From Pseudopyrenochaeta lycopersici (lineage: Eukaryota; Ascomycota; Dothideomycetes; Pleosporales; Pseudopyrenochaetaceae): a stretch of DNA of 64,000 nt. Made by a program: the position numbers and the translations under genes. Positions 44,882 to 57,455 of the stretch are shown here, one piece after another. The notes beneath the pieces were generated by a model. The model did not search any database. It was not told where the DNA came from and worked only from the letters and a program-made list of their open reading frames with translations. How positions within the stretch are numbered: position 1 is the first letter of the stretch; each line of letters starts with the position of its first letter. The DNA lies in contig NHZP01000011.1 of the NCBI GenBank assembly GCA_003313425.1, positions 310,001 through 374,000 on the forward strand, read 5' to 3'.

Positions 44882-46197
44882 GTCTGTGTGCAACAATGCC
44901 CTTCCGCACGTCCTTGTTCTTTTGGCCCGGTCTCGCACTCGATACCGGCAATCTTTCGGCTTTGTACTGGTTTCCCACATCTTCCTTGCAGCTTTTTTCT
45001 TATTAGGCTCATCTCAATCGTCGACTTTCCATTTGGTTGCTATCCAGCATAATGGCATAGCAGGGCCTCGGACGCACATTCGGCGTTCAGCACACAAAAT
45101 TGATAGCGTTCTCGTTTCCGTCAACGGCCCAGTGGGGGTTTGTCCTCGGAGAGTGCATCAGATTGCTTTTTGGCACGAAGGAGGGGTAGGATACCAATTC
45201 GCGTTTCTCCTCAATCTTTAATGTCTTGGTTGGGTAGATGGGTATAATAGGCATAGAACATAGGTATTGATATGTTTTACACGCTGAGACTTTGTGGTAA
45301 GACGCATGTCCTCGGCCATGTTATATGCCCTTTCACAGCCTTGACTCACTTCATTCCTCCATCTGCCCTACAATCTCCGACCCGCCCCCTCAATGCGCAT
45401 TGTAATCACCCCATTCGTCACATTGAAAGCAGCTTCCCGTTTCATCACGATTGCGCCGCTGCCAAACTTCTCAGCCCCATTGTTCTGGAAAACGCGTCTG
45501 CCTGATGCCTCGCGGTCCTGAGTCGTGCTAGCGCCTTCCACATCGGGAGGCGTCAAGCAGGCGTTTTACACCGGAACGGCGCCGCATCAAGCCATCAAGA
45601 ACGCCGGCCTTTTGTGTGTAGCGAATTCTCTCTTTTTTTGCAGCAGCAGCATAGCGTCTTAGCGATTGCGTAGCGTCTTTCGTTGCGTTGCGCCGTTGAA
45701 GAAAAAAAAATTGTGTTCATGAGGACATGACATGTGGGATTTCTCCGCGGAATGACGGGTGTTTTGTTGGTGAGAAGAGCACAGCAGCGTCTATCCAGTC
45801 CCTTCATTGTCTGGATGGTGAGATTTGTGTAGCCTTTTGCCTGATTCTTTTTAATTCTGCAAAAATAAACTGGTGCGGTTTGGGTAAATTATTTGATGAG
45901 GCAGCGCACTCTATTCTTCTGCTTGCTGGTTTTGATTGTTTGGTCACTTTGGTAGACATTGCGCAGGCAATCACAAATTCATAAGTGGAACCAATTTGAG
46001 TAGATAGCTACTAATGTAGCAATGCAAGATGTCTTTCATAATCATATATACATAATCGTCGAGTCTCGTCTATAAGCTAATGCGCGATCTATCAACGCTG
46101 ACTATAGCTCACCGAGCTTGATTAGCCATGCAATACGTTTGCTTTCGCAAGCAACAGGAACAAAGCACTCGCCCCACAGAGGCAGCGATTAAAGTGC
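44882..46197. other. intergenic between convergent genes
   Basis: About 1.3 kb with A/T-runs (for example gaagaaaaaaaaatt near 45700). No frame is supported on either strand. Confidence 0.5.
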
Positions 46198-47756
46198 TTA
46201 GTAGACGTAGAAGGTCTGGGTCTCCTCGTCCTCGTCGCGGAGCTTCTTGTTCTTGCGCATAAAGAGAATCTTAGCGACCCACGCCAACAGGAATGTAGCG
46301 ACCGAGAAGGCTGCCGAAGAGCTAAGAGCGATGACGTATTTGGGAGCATCAGACTTGGGCCATAGGTATGGAGTCCTGCGCAGTGTGTTAGTGACTAATT
46401 TCGGTGGTGGTTTGTAAGAGTCAGGGTGACTTACCAGATGAAGGAAGCGTTCATGATAGTGGTGACAATACCAATAGCGACAGCCTTCTTCTCAGGAGTC
46501 TGACCGCAGGTGGATCCGCACCAGCCCAGAATGAGCGAGTTAACGCCGTATGTGCCGATAGTGAAGATGACCATAGCGACATAGCGACCGGCAACACCGA
46601 TGTCGGCGCAAGCAAGACCGAATCCAAAGGTGGCGACACACTTGGAGATGGTAATGTGCCACGTGCGCTCGTTGAACTTGCCCGAAGACCAGGAAACAGC
46701 AATGGTAACGGCACCAGCAATGAGATAAGGTGGGCAAGTCAACACAAGCGTGATGGTTGTATTGAAGCCAAGAGTCTGGACCACAGTAGGGAAAAAGTTC
46801 TTGAAACCATTTGCGGCAAGATGCATGTGTGCCATGGCAGCGAAGATCCACACCATGGGGTCCTTGGCGGCTTGTCGGAAACCAGCCCAGACCGAGGTTT
46901 CGCCAGAGTTGCCGACAGTGTCCATAGCCATGCGGTTGGTGGCGAGTTCACGCTCTTCTGGTGTGAGCCACTTGGTGTTGTGTGGGAAGTCGGGGAGGAG
47001 GAAGAAGCCGACGACAGCGATGACAAAGGTAACAACACCCTGGAGGATGAAGAGCCAGCGCCAGCCAGTGATGCCAGCAACATCGCCGAGACCGTGGAAG
47101 ATACCCGCAGCGATGAGACCGGCGAAAGCAGTAGCGAGGATGTTACCAGTGTAGAGGATGGCAATGCGGGTGGCGACTTCCTTACGAGTGTAGAACATCG
47201 AGAGGAGGTAGACAGCGCCGGGGTAGTATGGTGCCTCAGTCACACCGAGGAAGAAGCGGGTGAGCAAAAGACCAGTGAAGTCCTTGGACAAGGCGGTAAG
47301 AGCAGAAACGACGGCCCAGAGCATCATGCAGCAACCCATGTATCGGGAAGGGCGTGTGCGGTTGAGGAACATGTTGGAGGGAATCTGGCCCAAGAGGTAA
47401 CCGACGAAGAGAATCGACACACACGTTTGGTACTGTGTGCTGGTAAGGTTGAGATCCTCTTCCAAGTCGTCCAGACGTGCCAATGCAATGGCGTTGCGGT
47501 CAAGATAATTCTAATCAAGTCAGTATGAGTTTCGAAGTCGTTGTAAAATGGAACCACATACGAGCCAGTACATAGACCAGAGCATAGGCATGATCCATCG
47601 ATCAAGCTTCTTCACGAGAGCAATTTCGCGAGGATCGGTCTTCTCGTGAGCACCCGAGTAATCGACCTTCTCGACCCTGGGAACCGACTTGAGCATCTCG
47701 GTGTCCCTGGTCTGGGTCTGCTCCAGCATAACGGCGTCATTCTTCTCGGAATGCAT
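46198..47756 (-). CDS. MFS permease, Dal5/allantoate-permease (ACS) family
   Basis: Twelve-helix plasma-membrane transporter of the anion:cation symporter family. Three exons: 47562-47756, 46435-47510 and 46198-46375; introns of 51 and 59 nt; 482 residues. Splicing rebuilds the first loop as YWLNYLDRNAIALARLDDLE. The loop between helices 2 and 3 is NRTRPSRYMG, and the family block FFLGVTEAPYYPGAVYLLSMFYTR follows. Characterised members import allantoate, nicotinate, biotin, pantothenate or related carboxylates; the substrate here cannot be decided. The pantothenate option is tempting because of the ketopantoate-reductase-like gene, but that lies 37 kb away and this is not evidence. Confidence 0.92.
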
Positions 47757-50700
47757 GATGAAGAATCAGGAAGCGATTCAAAGAGAGAAGAAAAGCAGTT
47801 GATATTTGAAGATCTGGGGTAGAGAAATAGTGTGGAGAGGACTAGTCGATCTCCAGAACCCGAAGCTGGTTGATCTGGGGAATCAACAACCTGGGGACGT
47901 GGAGATGGTTTTATACATTTTGGTGGCCACAAGCACGACTCCACCCCGTTGGCGCGGAGTATGATAATTGCGCGGATGTTCATTGTCCGCCACCTGGCTC
48001 AAGTGTTTCCATTCCGGGAAAAAGTCGAACTGTGCCATGTGTTCCATGCATACCAAGGCACTTGTGCACGCTTCTCCCGGCCGTCTTGGAAAACACGAGG
48101 CATTTAGAGCGAAGAAATGGTGGAGGCGGGGTCCCCGCCGACCAATACACTCGTGTTTGGGGTCAGCCGCGAGGGAAGGACAAGGTCCGATATGCAACAG
48201 GTCGCGCGAGAGATCGGAGGAAGCACCACGCTAGAAGCTGGGCGTTGCTAGTTTTGTTCCATGGCCAATCATGTTTGCTCTTGGAACTGCGAAATGGAGG
48301 CTTGCCATGGGAAGCACGTTGTTGATCCTAACGCTCCGGAGTGCCGCCGATGCTAAAAGCTGAGGAGAGCAAACGTGGCTGCAGGCAGCATGAAGCCAGA
48401 GCCGCGATGGTGTGCTACTAGTATCGTCTTTCCACGTGGTTGAGAACCCTTCCGACTAGCACGCCACTTGAGATCTTAGTACACGATGGCGTCGAGACGC
48501 TGCGAAATGCGTTCCAGGAAGGAAATCCGTGAGATACCAAGAGTCTCACCGCTGACGACTGTGCCGCCCATGATGCGATTGCCGTAAAAGCGTAATGTCT
48601 CCGTAAGTGGTCGGCTGACGGCACCCCAGGCGGATCCTAGAGTCTTCGAAGTCTTGTCGCAGAAAAGAGGCGGGCGAGAAAATATTGGCAAGCCACAATA
48701 TCTTGGAGTCGGGGCAACCCCAAGATTTTAAACGCAACGAGGCTAGAAGAGCGCCGCATTTTGCGCTAAGCCAAGGAGGCCGAGACTAGACCCAAGATGC
48801 CAAGTGGAGAAATCTTGCGGGGGAGATAGTTCCGTGTGGGTCCAGCGGGGTTGATAAGCGAAATGGCGCATCTTTGCATCATGCTTGTCTGGGCGAAGAT
48901 CCACATACGTGTTTTGGCGCGTTGCTTCGTCTCGAGAACGAAACGGAAACGGTCTCTCCCGCTAAAAGACTTGACCAACCAGGAGACAGCCAAGTTGGAT
49001 GGTCGGACCGTCGTCGTCTTGGCTACTAGGTAGATGCTCAACACTGCGGGCTGTAGGTCGATATATTTCACGGAGGATCCCGGGAACACGACCCAGACTT
49101 GACGGAAAGAATAGCCTCAGCCTGGCTGCTACACGAGATAGTCAGCTCAAACTTACGCTCAGACTTGTGCTCAGACACACCCCATGCGTTTGGTCCCACT
49201 GTCGGCCATGACTAGGGCAACTTCAATTGGCGGTCAACCTCCAAGAATACTTCATCCGATATTGTTTCAGTCGGTGCTCTAACAGCCGGCCCACGTGGCG
49301 AGAAAGACCCGGGTCGCAAGTGTGGTTTGGTTCTCCACGGCCGTGGCTCGTCCAATAGCTGCAATGTCTGGGAGATTGCCTCACCAGGTTGATGGTAGAT
49401 GATGACCAAAGAGTGACTGTGGGAGATACCTACCCCGTGGGGTGGTGGGCAAAACGGCTGACCAGACTCTCGGGCATACTCGCGTGCTCAAGCCGATCGC
49501 GGCCGACGACGTTTGATAACGAACAGCGGTATCTTTGAAGGACGTTTGAGGTTCGAAAAGGTTTGAAAGGAGGGGGCCCAAGAACATGAATGTTTCGTAA
49601 GGATGCAAAGCAAATAATCTCGAAGTGGGCGGGAGTGGTTGCAGTAATATGCGCCTACGAAAATATGACGCGGAAAAGGAACCCGGAAAAGTCATTGCTT
49701 TCGGTTGGGCCACGCCGTTTTTTTTTAAACTCAGGGACAAAGTGTGGGCTGCTTCAGTCTCTAATTGATGGATATAATCTTTTCCCGCAAGGTCTCACGT
49801 CCAATCGTATATACACAACGTACGGAAGTAAATCAAAGGGCGAAGTAAAAGCGTCACTGCTCATAACTGGTGGAGTGATATCCACCTAAACTCTATACAT
49901 TATGCACGAGTGGCCATGTCCAGGTTGTGCTAGCTTGCGTTTCTTCTGTACAATATGTACTTCTTCACCGGCTTGTTGGTGGACAGCGTTCTCCCTTCAT
50001 GAACCATGAATACGCATTACCTACGTTTACGATACTCGATACGGCGGCTGTCACCACTCAGAAGAACCAGCGTGGAGCAACCGAACGGTACCCCGAGAAT
50101 ACCGCCCTTCGTCATAAGCCCGAACCCATATTCATAATTCGTTCTTGGACTTGTAGAAGGCTCATCCTATCTGTGAGAGCACAGATTAGCAGGCTTCACA
50201 AGAACGTGGAGATTCATGCTATGTTGGAATACACGAAAGACACTGCTCGGGGCAGTATCATTCGATCGCAAAGTCGTCCTGCATAAACGATCGTCGTTGA
50301 TCTGAATGCATGACAGCGGCGTCGGCAGAACATTTCAGGTCGCCGTCCGTTAGAAGTCGCGGCAGTCTATCATGCTGCTCCTACTCGTACAGTAGGAAAA
50401 GCCTCGCAGAGCGCATCAAGTACAGGAACGCTGTCGTCGACTTCATCAGTATTCCTGTTCGCAAGGACCAGCGTGTACTAATGCTAGAAAACCATCAGGT
50501 AGTCTTGCAATGTGCAAAGTGCTTGCGACTCACTGTTCAGGACACCACGAGAGCAAATCTGCAGAGCTGACGTGGAGAGGCAAACGAATGGCTTCGCGGA
50601 TCAAACCGAGACGTCTGGTTAAAGAAATGACAAGGTTTGCCAGATCTATGAAACTAGGCATTCACAGGTCCATTGGAACTGACATACAGCTCTTTGCAAG

Positions 50701-52088
50701 TTTCGTCTAGTAACATACCGAGTACCCTAAAGACCTTATCCCTTGGGTTCTCGCTGAGACTTCCCTCCGAGACGAAATCGGCTTCCAAACCCAGCATTGC
50801 GTCCTGCTGGAGACCAAGCTCCTAATTGCCCCGATTTCGTCTTTAGATTATCTCTTCCTTGTCCACTTATTCAACTAATGCAGGAGATCTATAGTCAGGC
50901 CACGTTGTGGCTGTGGGGTTAGAGCGCCATGATGATGACAGCCTCGTGCTACAATCGCTCGAACCTGCGACGCTAGTTCGGCCCTGCAGGTCAAGAGAAA
51001 AGCCCACCTACTCAGACCAAGACTTGAGCAAGCCTTCCGAAGCACATGCCGTCACAGCGCCATGCAAACTCAGCAGCGACGGAGATAGATACTCCACCCA
51101 CGCATACGAGACGGCGATATACTCTGGGGATACTCAGGTGTGATTTGCACGATCTGGAAATTCATTGTGGACGTCTACTGCGGACGATCGAAGCCTGATC
51201 AGTCTATACTCCGTATGCTTCTCCGGTAGATTCGTATGGATGCAGCGCTCCAGATACAGAAGAAACGCATGTTGACGTCTGGATCGTGTGAGCTGCAGAA
51301 CCAATAGCGACAGACGGACAGATTCGAGGAAGGAGCCATTCCTTGGCGGCTGCAGCGCATACCAGTCGATCTGATCCAATACTGCAGGCGCAGGGGATCG
51401 GAGAGATCTAGAGGTGACCTATTTATTAGTGATATGTATGAAGATTCTAGTGCTGTTTGGACAGGCTGTGACCTTTCAGCCTGCAGACGCTTATTGGGAC
51501 GTTTGGATCATGGGTTGTGTTAGGTAAACGCCGACGAGAAGACGCCACTGCAGTTCGGTTATAGCGACAGGGGTGCCACTAGCCGACGTCACCTGGATGC
51601 GCATGGCTGTAGTTGGGGATTATGGTTCGTGACAGAGAGAATGATAAACAAAGAAATACGAAGAGCGCTGTGTTGAGTTGAGAGTAGCGTGGTAGTCGTT
51701 AGCAAGTCTATGTGGGTTCCCTAGATGGTTAGGCGTGGTCACGTTTGAACGTGAAAACCCACGCCATCATTCGAGGGCTGCGCATTGCAGGTGCTTCCTG
51801 GCACTGCAAACTTGGTGTGAACGGTCAGTCATAACTCACCTCGCTGCTGGTTAACATATACACAAGGCTGAAGGCAGTTGCTGGATGGTGATAGGTGTAT
51901 GGTAATTGCAGAGGAAAGCTTGCTAACCTCCAAGTATTCTACAATTCCTCCCGACAAGCAAGGCGGTCTCTGCAAGTGTATAAAGGCTGGACGGTCGTGC
52001 TGCAGAAGAAGCAGTCAATGCCGTCTCAGGAAGCAAAGTGCCGTTGCAGCAACTGCTGGTGAATGGATCATTGTAAACCCCCAGATTC
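47757..52088. other. 4.3 kb gene-poor region
   Basis: No convincing gene. The first part is the permease promoter. Frames such as 49927-50286 and 50310-50570 on the plus strand have no domains and no connected splice sites. No terminal repeats or transposase fragments were recognised. Confidence 0.45.
48337..48346. promoter_or_regulatory. possible zinc-cluster factor site CGG-N4-CCG
   Basis: An inverted CGG...CCG pair separated by four bases, 580 nt upstream of the permease start. Many Zn2Cys6 regulators of fungal transporters bind CGG half-sites, but such sequences are common by chance. Confidence 0.15.
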
Positions 52089-52918
52089 TCAGTCGCGGAA
52101 CTTCCTGTTATCATTCTCGCCAAACAGGGTGACTCTGATGGACGGTAGGGCCTCGGTCTCGAGCAACCTCAAGCGCTCTTCAAATGTGTTGTTGATATCG
52201 ATCCTTCCACCTGTGCCAACTACGATAACACCGCCGGCGCTGCTGAAAGTCAATAACTCTGCAATGACGTAAATGAGGCAAGACTTACGAGCCCTCAGGC
52301 AGCGGATCGCTCTCGTCAATAGTGATGGAGACATCCTTGCCCACGTTGCTCTTGTACTCTGACTGGGCCTCCTCAATGGCCTTCTTGGCCAGGTCATTGT
52401 CCGCCTTTCGCACCTTGACCTGCAGCTTGTCCTCGTTCAGGGCATAGGCGCCCTCCAAGACCAGGTCCTTCAAGATGGCCTGGTACTTCTTCTTGTCCTT
52501 TGATACGTCGCCCAGCTTCTTCCCTGCATCCTCAAACAGCCTGTCGAGCAGCTCCTGGCGGGCGGACAGGATGCGTAACCGGCTCTTGTTGGAGACGGTG
52601 GAGCGTGTGATCTGCTGGGACATGCTGGCCTGCTTGAACTTCTTCTCGTAGGACGAGTCGATGGACGACTGCTCTTGGCGCACGAGCTTGGACTTCTCGA
52701 TTGCGAATTCCTCGTCGGCCTTGAGGCGAATCTCGTTGGCCTTCTCCATGGCCTCCTGCCGAATGAAGGCCGTCATCTTCTTGAGCTCGCCGGCGACCTG
52801 GCCCAGTGACGCAGATTAGCTGGTGCTGTTGACGTAGTTGGCGGGGAGCTTGCAGGCTCGCTCGAGCCGCGGGGACGCTGCCTACCTGGTCGTCGGAGAG
52901 GGCGTGGACTTGCGACAT
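52089..52918 (-). CDS. VMA4: V-type proton ATPase subunit E
   Basis: Peripheral-stalk subunit of the vacuolar proton pump, which acidifies the vacuole. Three exons: 52886-52918, 52289-52797 and 52089-52242; introns of 88 and 46 nt; 231 residues, the family length. The N-terminus MSQVHALSDDQVAGELKKM crosses the first intron. A long helical region rich in Glu, Lys and Gln follows (MTAFIRQEAMEKANEIRLKA onward), as expected for the stalk. The C-terminal globular part contains SAGGVIVVGTGGRIDINNTF and RLRLLETEALPSIR. Divergent from the NIPA-type transporter gene. Confidence 0.95.
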
Positions 52919-53447
52919 GATGGCGGCAGTCTGTGGGCTCGTCGGATAGCTGTGGGTATGTGGGAAGTACAGACTGATGGAGCTTTGGAAGTTGAAGTTC
53001 ACACGCAGCTCGGAGCACCGATTGGCGATAGCCCCCCAAGATGCTGCCCGCGATTACGTTAGCCTGCCGCGCTAAGGTCGCAGCATGCTTGCGGCATTGA
53101 AGGGTACCGTGGCACTGCGAGGGTCTCTTGTTGTGTGTACAAGACTCTCAACAGTCGCAGCCCGTCGCGCATTCCCACCAAGCAATCTCCCAGACATTCG
53201 GCGTGCTGCACGTCTTCCTACCGCGGCGCGGCCAACACAGCACCCGACGACATCATCAATCTGCTGATCCCTGTCCTCCGCCTCGGCTGGGCTTCCCCAA
53301 GCGTCTCGTGCCATCGGCGTCACGTCTCGCGACACACGGCGTCACCGCCAGTTGCTCTGTTCTGCACTCACGCACGCCAATCTACAGCATGTCGACGCCG
53401 TCTAGGTAGCCATAGCGCAGTGCAGCGACAACACCCGCAAGCGAAAG
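52919..53447. promoter_or_regulatory. divergent promoter between VMA4 and the NIPA-type gene
   Basis: About 530 nt, C-rich on the plus strand, between two start codons. Frames on both strands here are short and overlapping. Confidence 0.5.
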
Positions 53448-55284
53448 ATGGTGGAACTGTCGGCCGGTGCCAGCGTTGCTGTGAGTCGCGCACAAGGGAG
53501 CGCACTGTACCAAGGAGAGGGCTAATACGGCATTCGCACAGCTTGGAGTAATCGTCGGCCTCGCCTCCACCAGCATCCAGAGCATCGGCCTGACGCTGCA
53601 GCGGAAATCCCACCTGCTCGAGGAGGAGAAGGATGAGGACGAAGACCGGCGGCCGCCCTACAAGCGCCGGCGATGGCAGGTGAGGCCACAACCACGGCAC
53701 ACACGGGCTATGCGCTGACGGCAGTAGCTGGGCATGCTCATGTTCATCGTGGCCAACCTAGTGGGCAGCACCATCCAGATCACCACCCTCCCGCTGCCCG
53801 TCCTTTCAACCCTACAGGCATCCGGCCTCGTCTTCAACTCGATATGCGCCTCCATCATCCTCAGCGAGCCCTTCACGAGATACTCACTCATCGGCACAAT
53901 CCTTGTTGCTGCAGGAGCGCTGCTGATCGCTTTGTTTGGCGCCATTGCCGAGCCATCACACAATCTGGACCAGCTGCTGGCGCTTCTTGTGCGCAAGCAC
54001 TTTATTGTGTGGATGTCCTCGACCGCCTTCATAGTGATCCTCCTGATCATCGCCACCTGGCTACTAAAACGCATATACCCCCGTGCTACACCCCGCCTGC
54101 GACTGATACGAGGCATGTGCTTTGGATGCATAAGTGGTATACTTTCCGCTCATTCGCTGCTCATCGCAAAGAGCGCCGTTGAGCTTCTGGTGCGCACCAT
54201 TGTCGACCGCCACAACGAGTTCAACCGTTGGCAATCATGGATGATACTGCTCGGACTAGTCGTTTTTGCCCTCACCCAGCTTTACTACATGCATTGCGGG
54301 CTCAAGTTGTGCAGCACTAGTGTTTTGTACCCCCTCGTCTTCTGTGTGTACAATATTATTGCCATTATAGACGGCCTGATCTACTTTCACCAAAGCGACC
54401 GGTTATCGAACCTACATGCTGGACTCATCGCCCTGGGCACTGTTGTTTTGCTTGCAGGAGTGGTATGCTTGAGTTGGCGATTGGAAGACGCCGAGGAGGA
54501 GCCCTCTTCTCCGGTGGCCAGCAAGCATATGGGGCGAGTACCAATGCCGCAAACTGTATTACAGCCTGGAATAGGACTTGTGCATGGCCACCTCCTAGAC
54601 GAACCCGAATCACCACTAGATATCGAGGAAGCCGCCCCAGGCGTACACGGCTCTGCCACCGACCAAGCTCAACGTCTAGCTGCCGATGAAAGAACACCTC
54701 TACTTATGCGATCCCCAACAGGGCCCGCTTACACCGCGAATACCAGGCCCAAGAAACGACCTACGCTGGATACTAGCCACCAATACAGCCCACGGGCAAG
54801 CCCCTCTCCGCGCAGACCTACGAGAAGACGCCGCATGACGATTTCTGAGGAGACGAATGAAATATGGAATGAACTTAACGATCGAGACAGTTTACCTTCT
54901 CCCGCAGGACGGTCTGCCGACGTAGGAGAAAGGCCGAGATCTGGAACTCTGTCAGGAAGGAGGAAGAATATGCAATCCGCTTGGTTGAATCAAATGCGAC
55001 GACGGTCGTGGTTCGACAGCATGGGCGCAGGGAGCCAGCGGAGCAGGAGCGTTTCACAGGGTAAGCGCCCTGTGGGCAGTTCTTCATCCCTACTCGATCA
55101 TCCAGATCCAGATGATGGTGATCATTCAGACGCGGATGTCATTGATACCTCTCAGAGAAGAGGAACTTGGGGGTTTGGTGGCCGTGCCAGTAAGAGCGAA
55201 GATGTGCTAGGGGATTGGTTTAAGCTGAAGTGGTGGAGGAAGAGATGGAGAGATGGTGACGGCGACGAAGAACGCGAAACATGA
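53448..55284 (+). CDS. NIPA-type magnesium transporter
   Basis: Three exons: 53448-53480, 53542-53679 and 53728-55284; introns of 61 and 48 nt; 575 residues. Residues 1 to about 345 are a membrane domain of eight or nine helices with the family features: GVIVGLASTSIQSIGLTLQR at the N-terminus, ANLVGSTIQI, LPVLSTLQASGLVFNSICAS, ISGILSAHSLLIAKSAVELL and CSTSVLYPLVFCVYNIIAI. These proteins (DUF803 family) carry magnesium in animals; fungal members are inferred to do so. The C-terminal 230 residues are hydrophilic, Ser/Arg/Pro-rich and probably cytoplasmic and regulatory. Confidence 0.88.
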
Positions 55285-56241
55285 TATCCACTGACGGCAG
55301 CAATTTGAAATATCCAATACATACTATTACCATTGACGCAGCACGTTTGAGGTGATGTAGCTGTGTATTGCTACTCAACGAGAGATCTTGTTAGCAATTG
55401 GCAGCCCCGCAAGTCGCCAGTATTATCCCCGAGCCTCCTTTGCGGGTCCGTAACAAACCCATATGTAGTTGCTATTTGGAACATTCGTTCACGTATCCCG
55501 TAGTCGCGTCTGCTCCACAACCCAGCCTTACACCATCATCCAAAGCGGTAACTTTATCCACGCGATAAGTCCGCAGCCAACCACAAGCAGCGACTCGACG
55601 ACTTTGGCCCCGCAATTGGCCCTACCAGCATACCGAGCCCCTCCCCTCCCACCACCACCACCACCAAAGAAACTCCTTTCTTGATGATCATCCTGCAGTT
55701 CCCACTATCAAAAAGTAAAACAATCACAAGCTTTGTCACTAGTCTCGGACCGGACCCGGGGCTTCGTACAATGCACGGTAGGCTGGGGCTAGGCTGGCGC
55801 TGCAGACCGTCGTAGCTACATGCGGTATCAGAGTCCCTGGTGCAGCAATTGCAGGGCCGCATTGGGGTAAGTCGGGATCGGTGTTCTGGGGCTTGATTGG
55901 GTGCGGTTGTGTGTGCTGATGGTGATGTTGCGGCCGCCGCAGAATTGGGGGTTACCTCTGTTGGAGGGTATATAAGGCTGTATCTGTGTTCTCATTACTC
56001 CTCTTTTAGTCAAGCTTTGTTCGCTTTTTTCCAAGATTATTACGACCTCATAGGTGATTGAAGAGTATTCTGGACTTGTATAAGAGGTGAGTATGTTTAT
56101 GCTGGATCGATGCGGATACATCTTAATTCCCTGACACACTTCCTTTCATTGCTATACGGTCTTCACTGACCTTGCTGCTAGAGATCTGCTTTATCCTCCA
56201 CATAGCCTCAGATCTTAAATCAACCCAGAAAAACTGCCACA
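55285..56241. other. intergenic and promoter of the cupin gene
   Basis: About 960 nt. It includes a short cca repeat (55650-55667) and the TATA-like box at 55969. A leader of about 240 nt precedes the ATG. Confidence 0.5.
55969..55976 (+). promoter_or_regulatory. TATA box of the EutQ-like cupin gene
   Basis: The sequence tatataag, preceded by ggagg and followed by a pyrimidine-containing leader, lies 266 nt upstream of the ATG at 56242. Confidence 0.45.
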
Positions 56242-56780
56242 ATGCCGCCCATGCAATACTTTGCCAAAGCTCAGTCGGAATTCAAGCCTCCGCTAATTGC
56301 CAACGAGAATGCATATCTTGGTGATGTCTACTCCTCGTAAGTCCTTTTCATACTGTTTCCAGACTTTGTGCCTGTTGGCCGCAGGGGACTCTTGTTCCTA
56401 AGCAATTGCACCGAGTTATATAAAATGTTGACAAGAACCCCCACTTACCATGTCAAACTAGCGCAACGGACCCAGAAAAGCCAATCTCTGGAGGCTTCTA
56501 TCGCCTTGAAAAGGGCACACCGCTTGACTACACGTACACGTATGATGAGATCAAGATCATTTTAGAGGGACACTTCTACATCACCGGTATGTGCAGTCGA
56601 ATGTGTAACACGTGCTGAAGCAGACTGTGCTGACTGCATTCCCAAGACGAAACGGGCAAGGAGGTCAAAGGAGAAAAGGGCGATGTTTTCCTCTTCCCCA
56701 AGGGTGCCAGGATTCTATTCAAGACGGATGACTACGGGCTCGCATTCTACGTCGGGCAGCGGAAGAAGGATGCCGCGTAG
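56242..56780 (+). CDS. EutQ-like cupin protein
   Basis: Small single-domain cupin of 117 residues. Three exons: 56242-56336, 56462-56586 and 56647-56780; introns of 125 and 60 nt. The fold is indicated by [20 protein letters not shown] (first cupin box) and [18 protein letters not shown] (second box), with [14 protein letters not shown] at the start and FYVGQRKK at the end. It resembles the EutQ family, named from bacterial ethanolamine use, whose fungal members have no established function. The first box has few histidines, so metal binding is doubtful. Confidence 0.88.
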
Positions 56781-57455
56781 ATGCAAGCGCTAGACAGAAT
56801 AAAGACATGAAAAGAAGTAAAATAACATAATTGATATCGCCATATCGCACCAATTGTTCGTGGACGCTTTAATCCATCTTATCATGCAAGCCTAGCGTGA
56901 GTGTTGCTGCAAATCATGGATTACACCATCTCTGCTTACAAATCTACCCCCGACTGCCATAATCTCTGAAAACAGGTACCACCAGTGGATTAGGGACGTT
57001 TGTAAATTACTGTGCGTTACGGTGCCGAGCAATGGTAGGCTTGATGCAACATGAACCTTGTCGACTTGCCCGTTCGAGACGGTGTGACTATGACAGAGCC
57101 TCCAAACGTACAAAACTCAAGCCACACTTGTATGCAATTGACACCAACCACTGCACCTCTGCTACTGAATGGACTAGGCACCAAAAGCCCTGTTTGCTTT
57201 GCATGCACGACAGAGATTAGGCGTGCTACTTGGACATGAAAACCGGGCAAAGCTTGGGGTTATGCTTAGAAATCGGGGTGAAGGATGCGCGCTTGGACGA
57301 ATCCAAGAGCGACAGTACATTGTGTTGATCGACTGATCGAGAAAGAAGAAAGTTCAGAAGTTTATAAATTCGGTATAAGAAGTCCTCTTCAGAATTCTAC
57401 TTGTACATCATCACATCCATTCAAAGTCTCTCAACCCATTCTTCCACCCACCAGC
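56781..57455. other. intergenic, nothing recognised
   Basis: About 670 nt between two plus-strand genes. Only shadow frames. The last 100 nt form an A/C-rich leader before the ATG at 57456. Confidence 0.5.

Noticed and set aside
46404..47528. A 374-codon plus-strand frame opposite the permease
   Set aside because: It is the mirror of the permease coding exon, which has clear family motifs. The composition of the sense codons keeps the opposite frame open.
48337..48346. CGG-N4-CCG as a regulator site for the permease
   Set aside because: Kept only as a very weak feature, because the pattern is short and expected by chance in several kilobases.
52532..53002. Two long frames overlapping VMA4 in other phases
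   Set aside because: They are shadows of the VMA4 coding exon, which reaches the correct family length when spliced.
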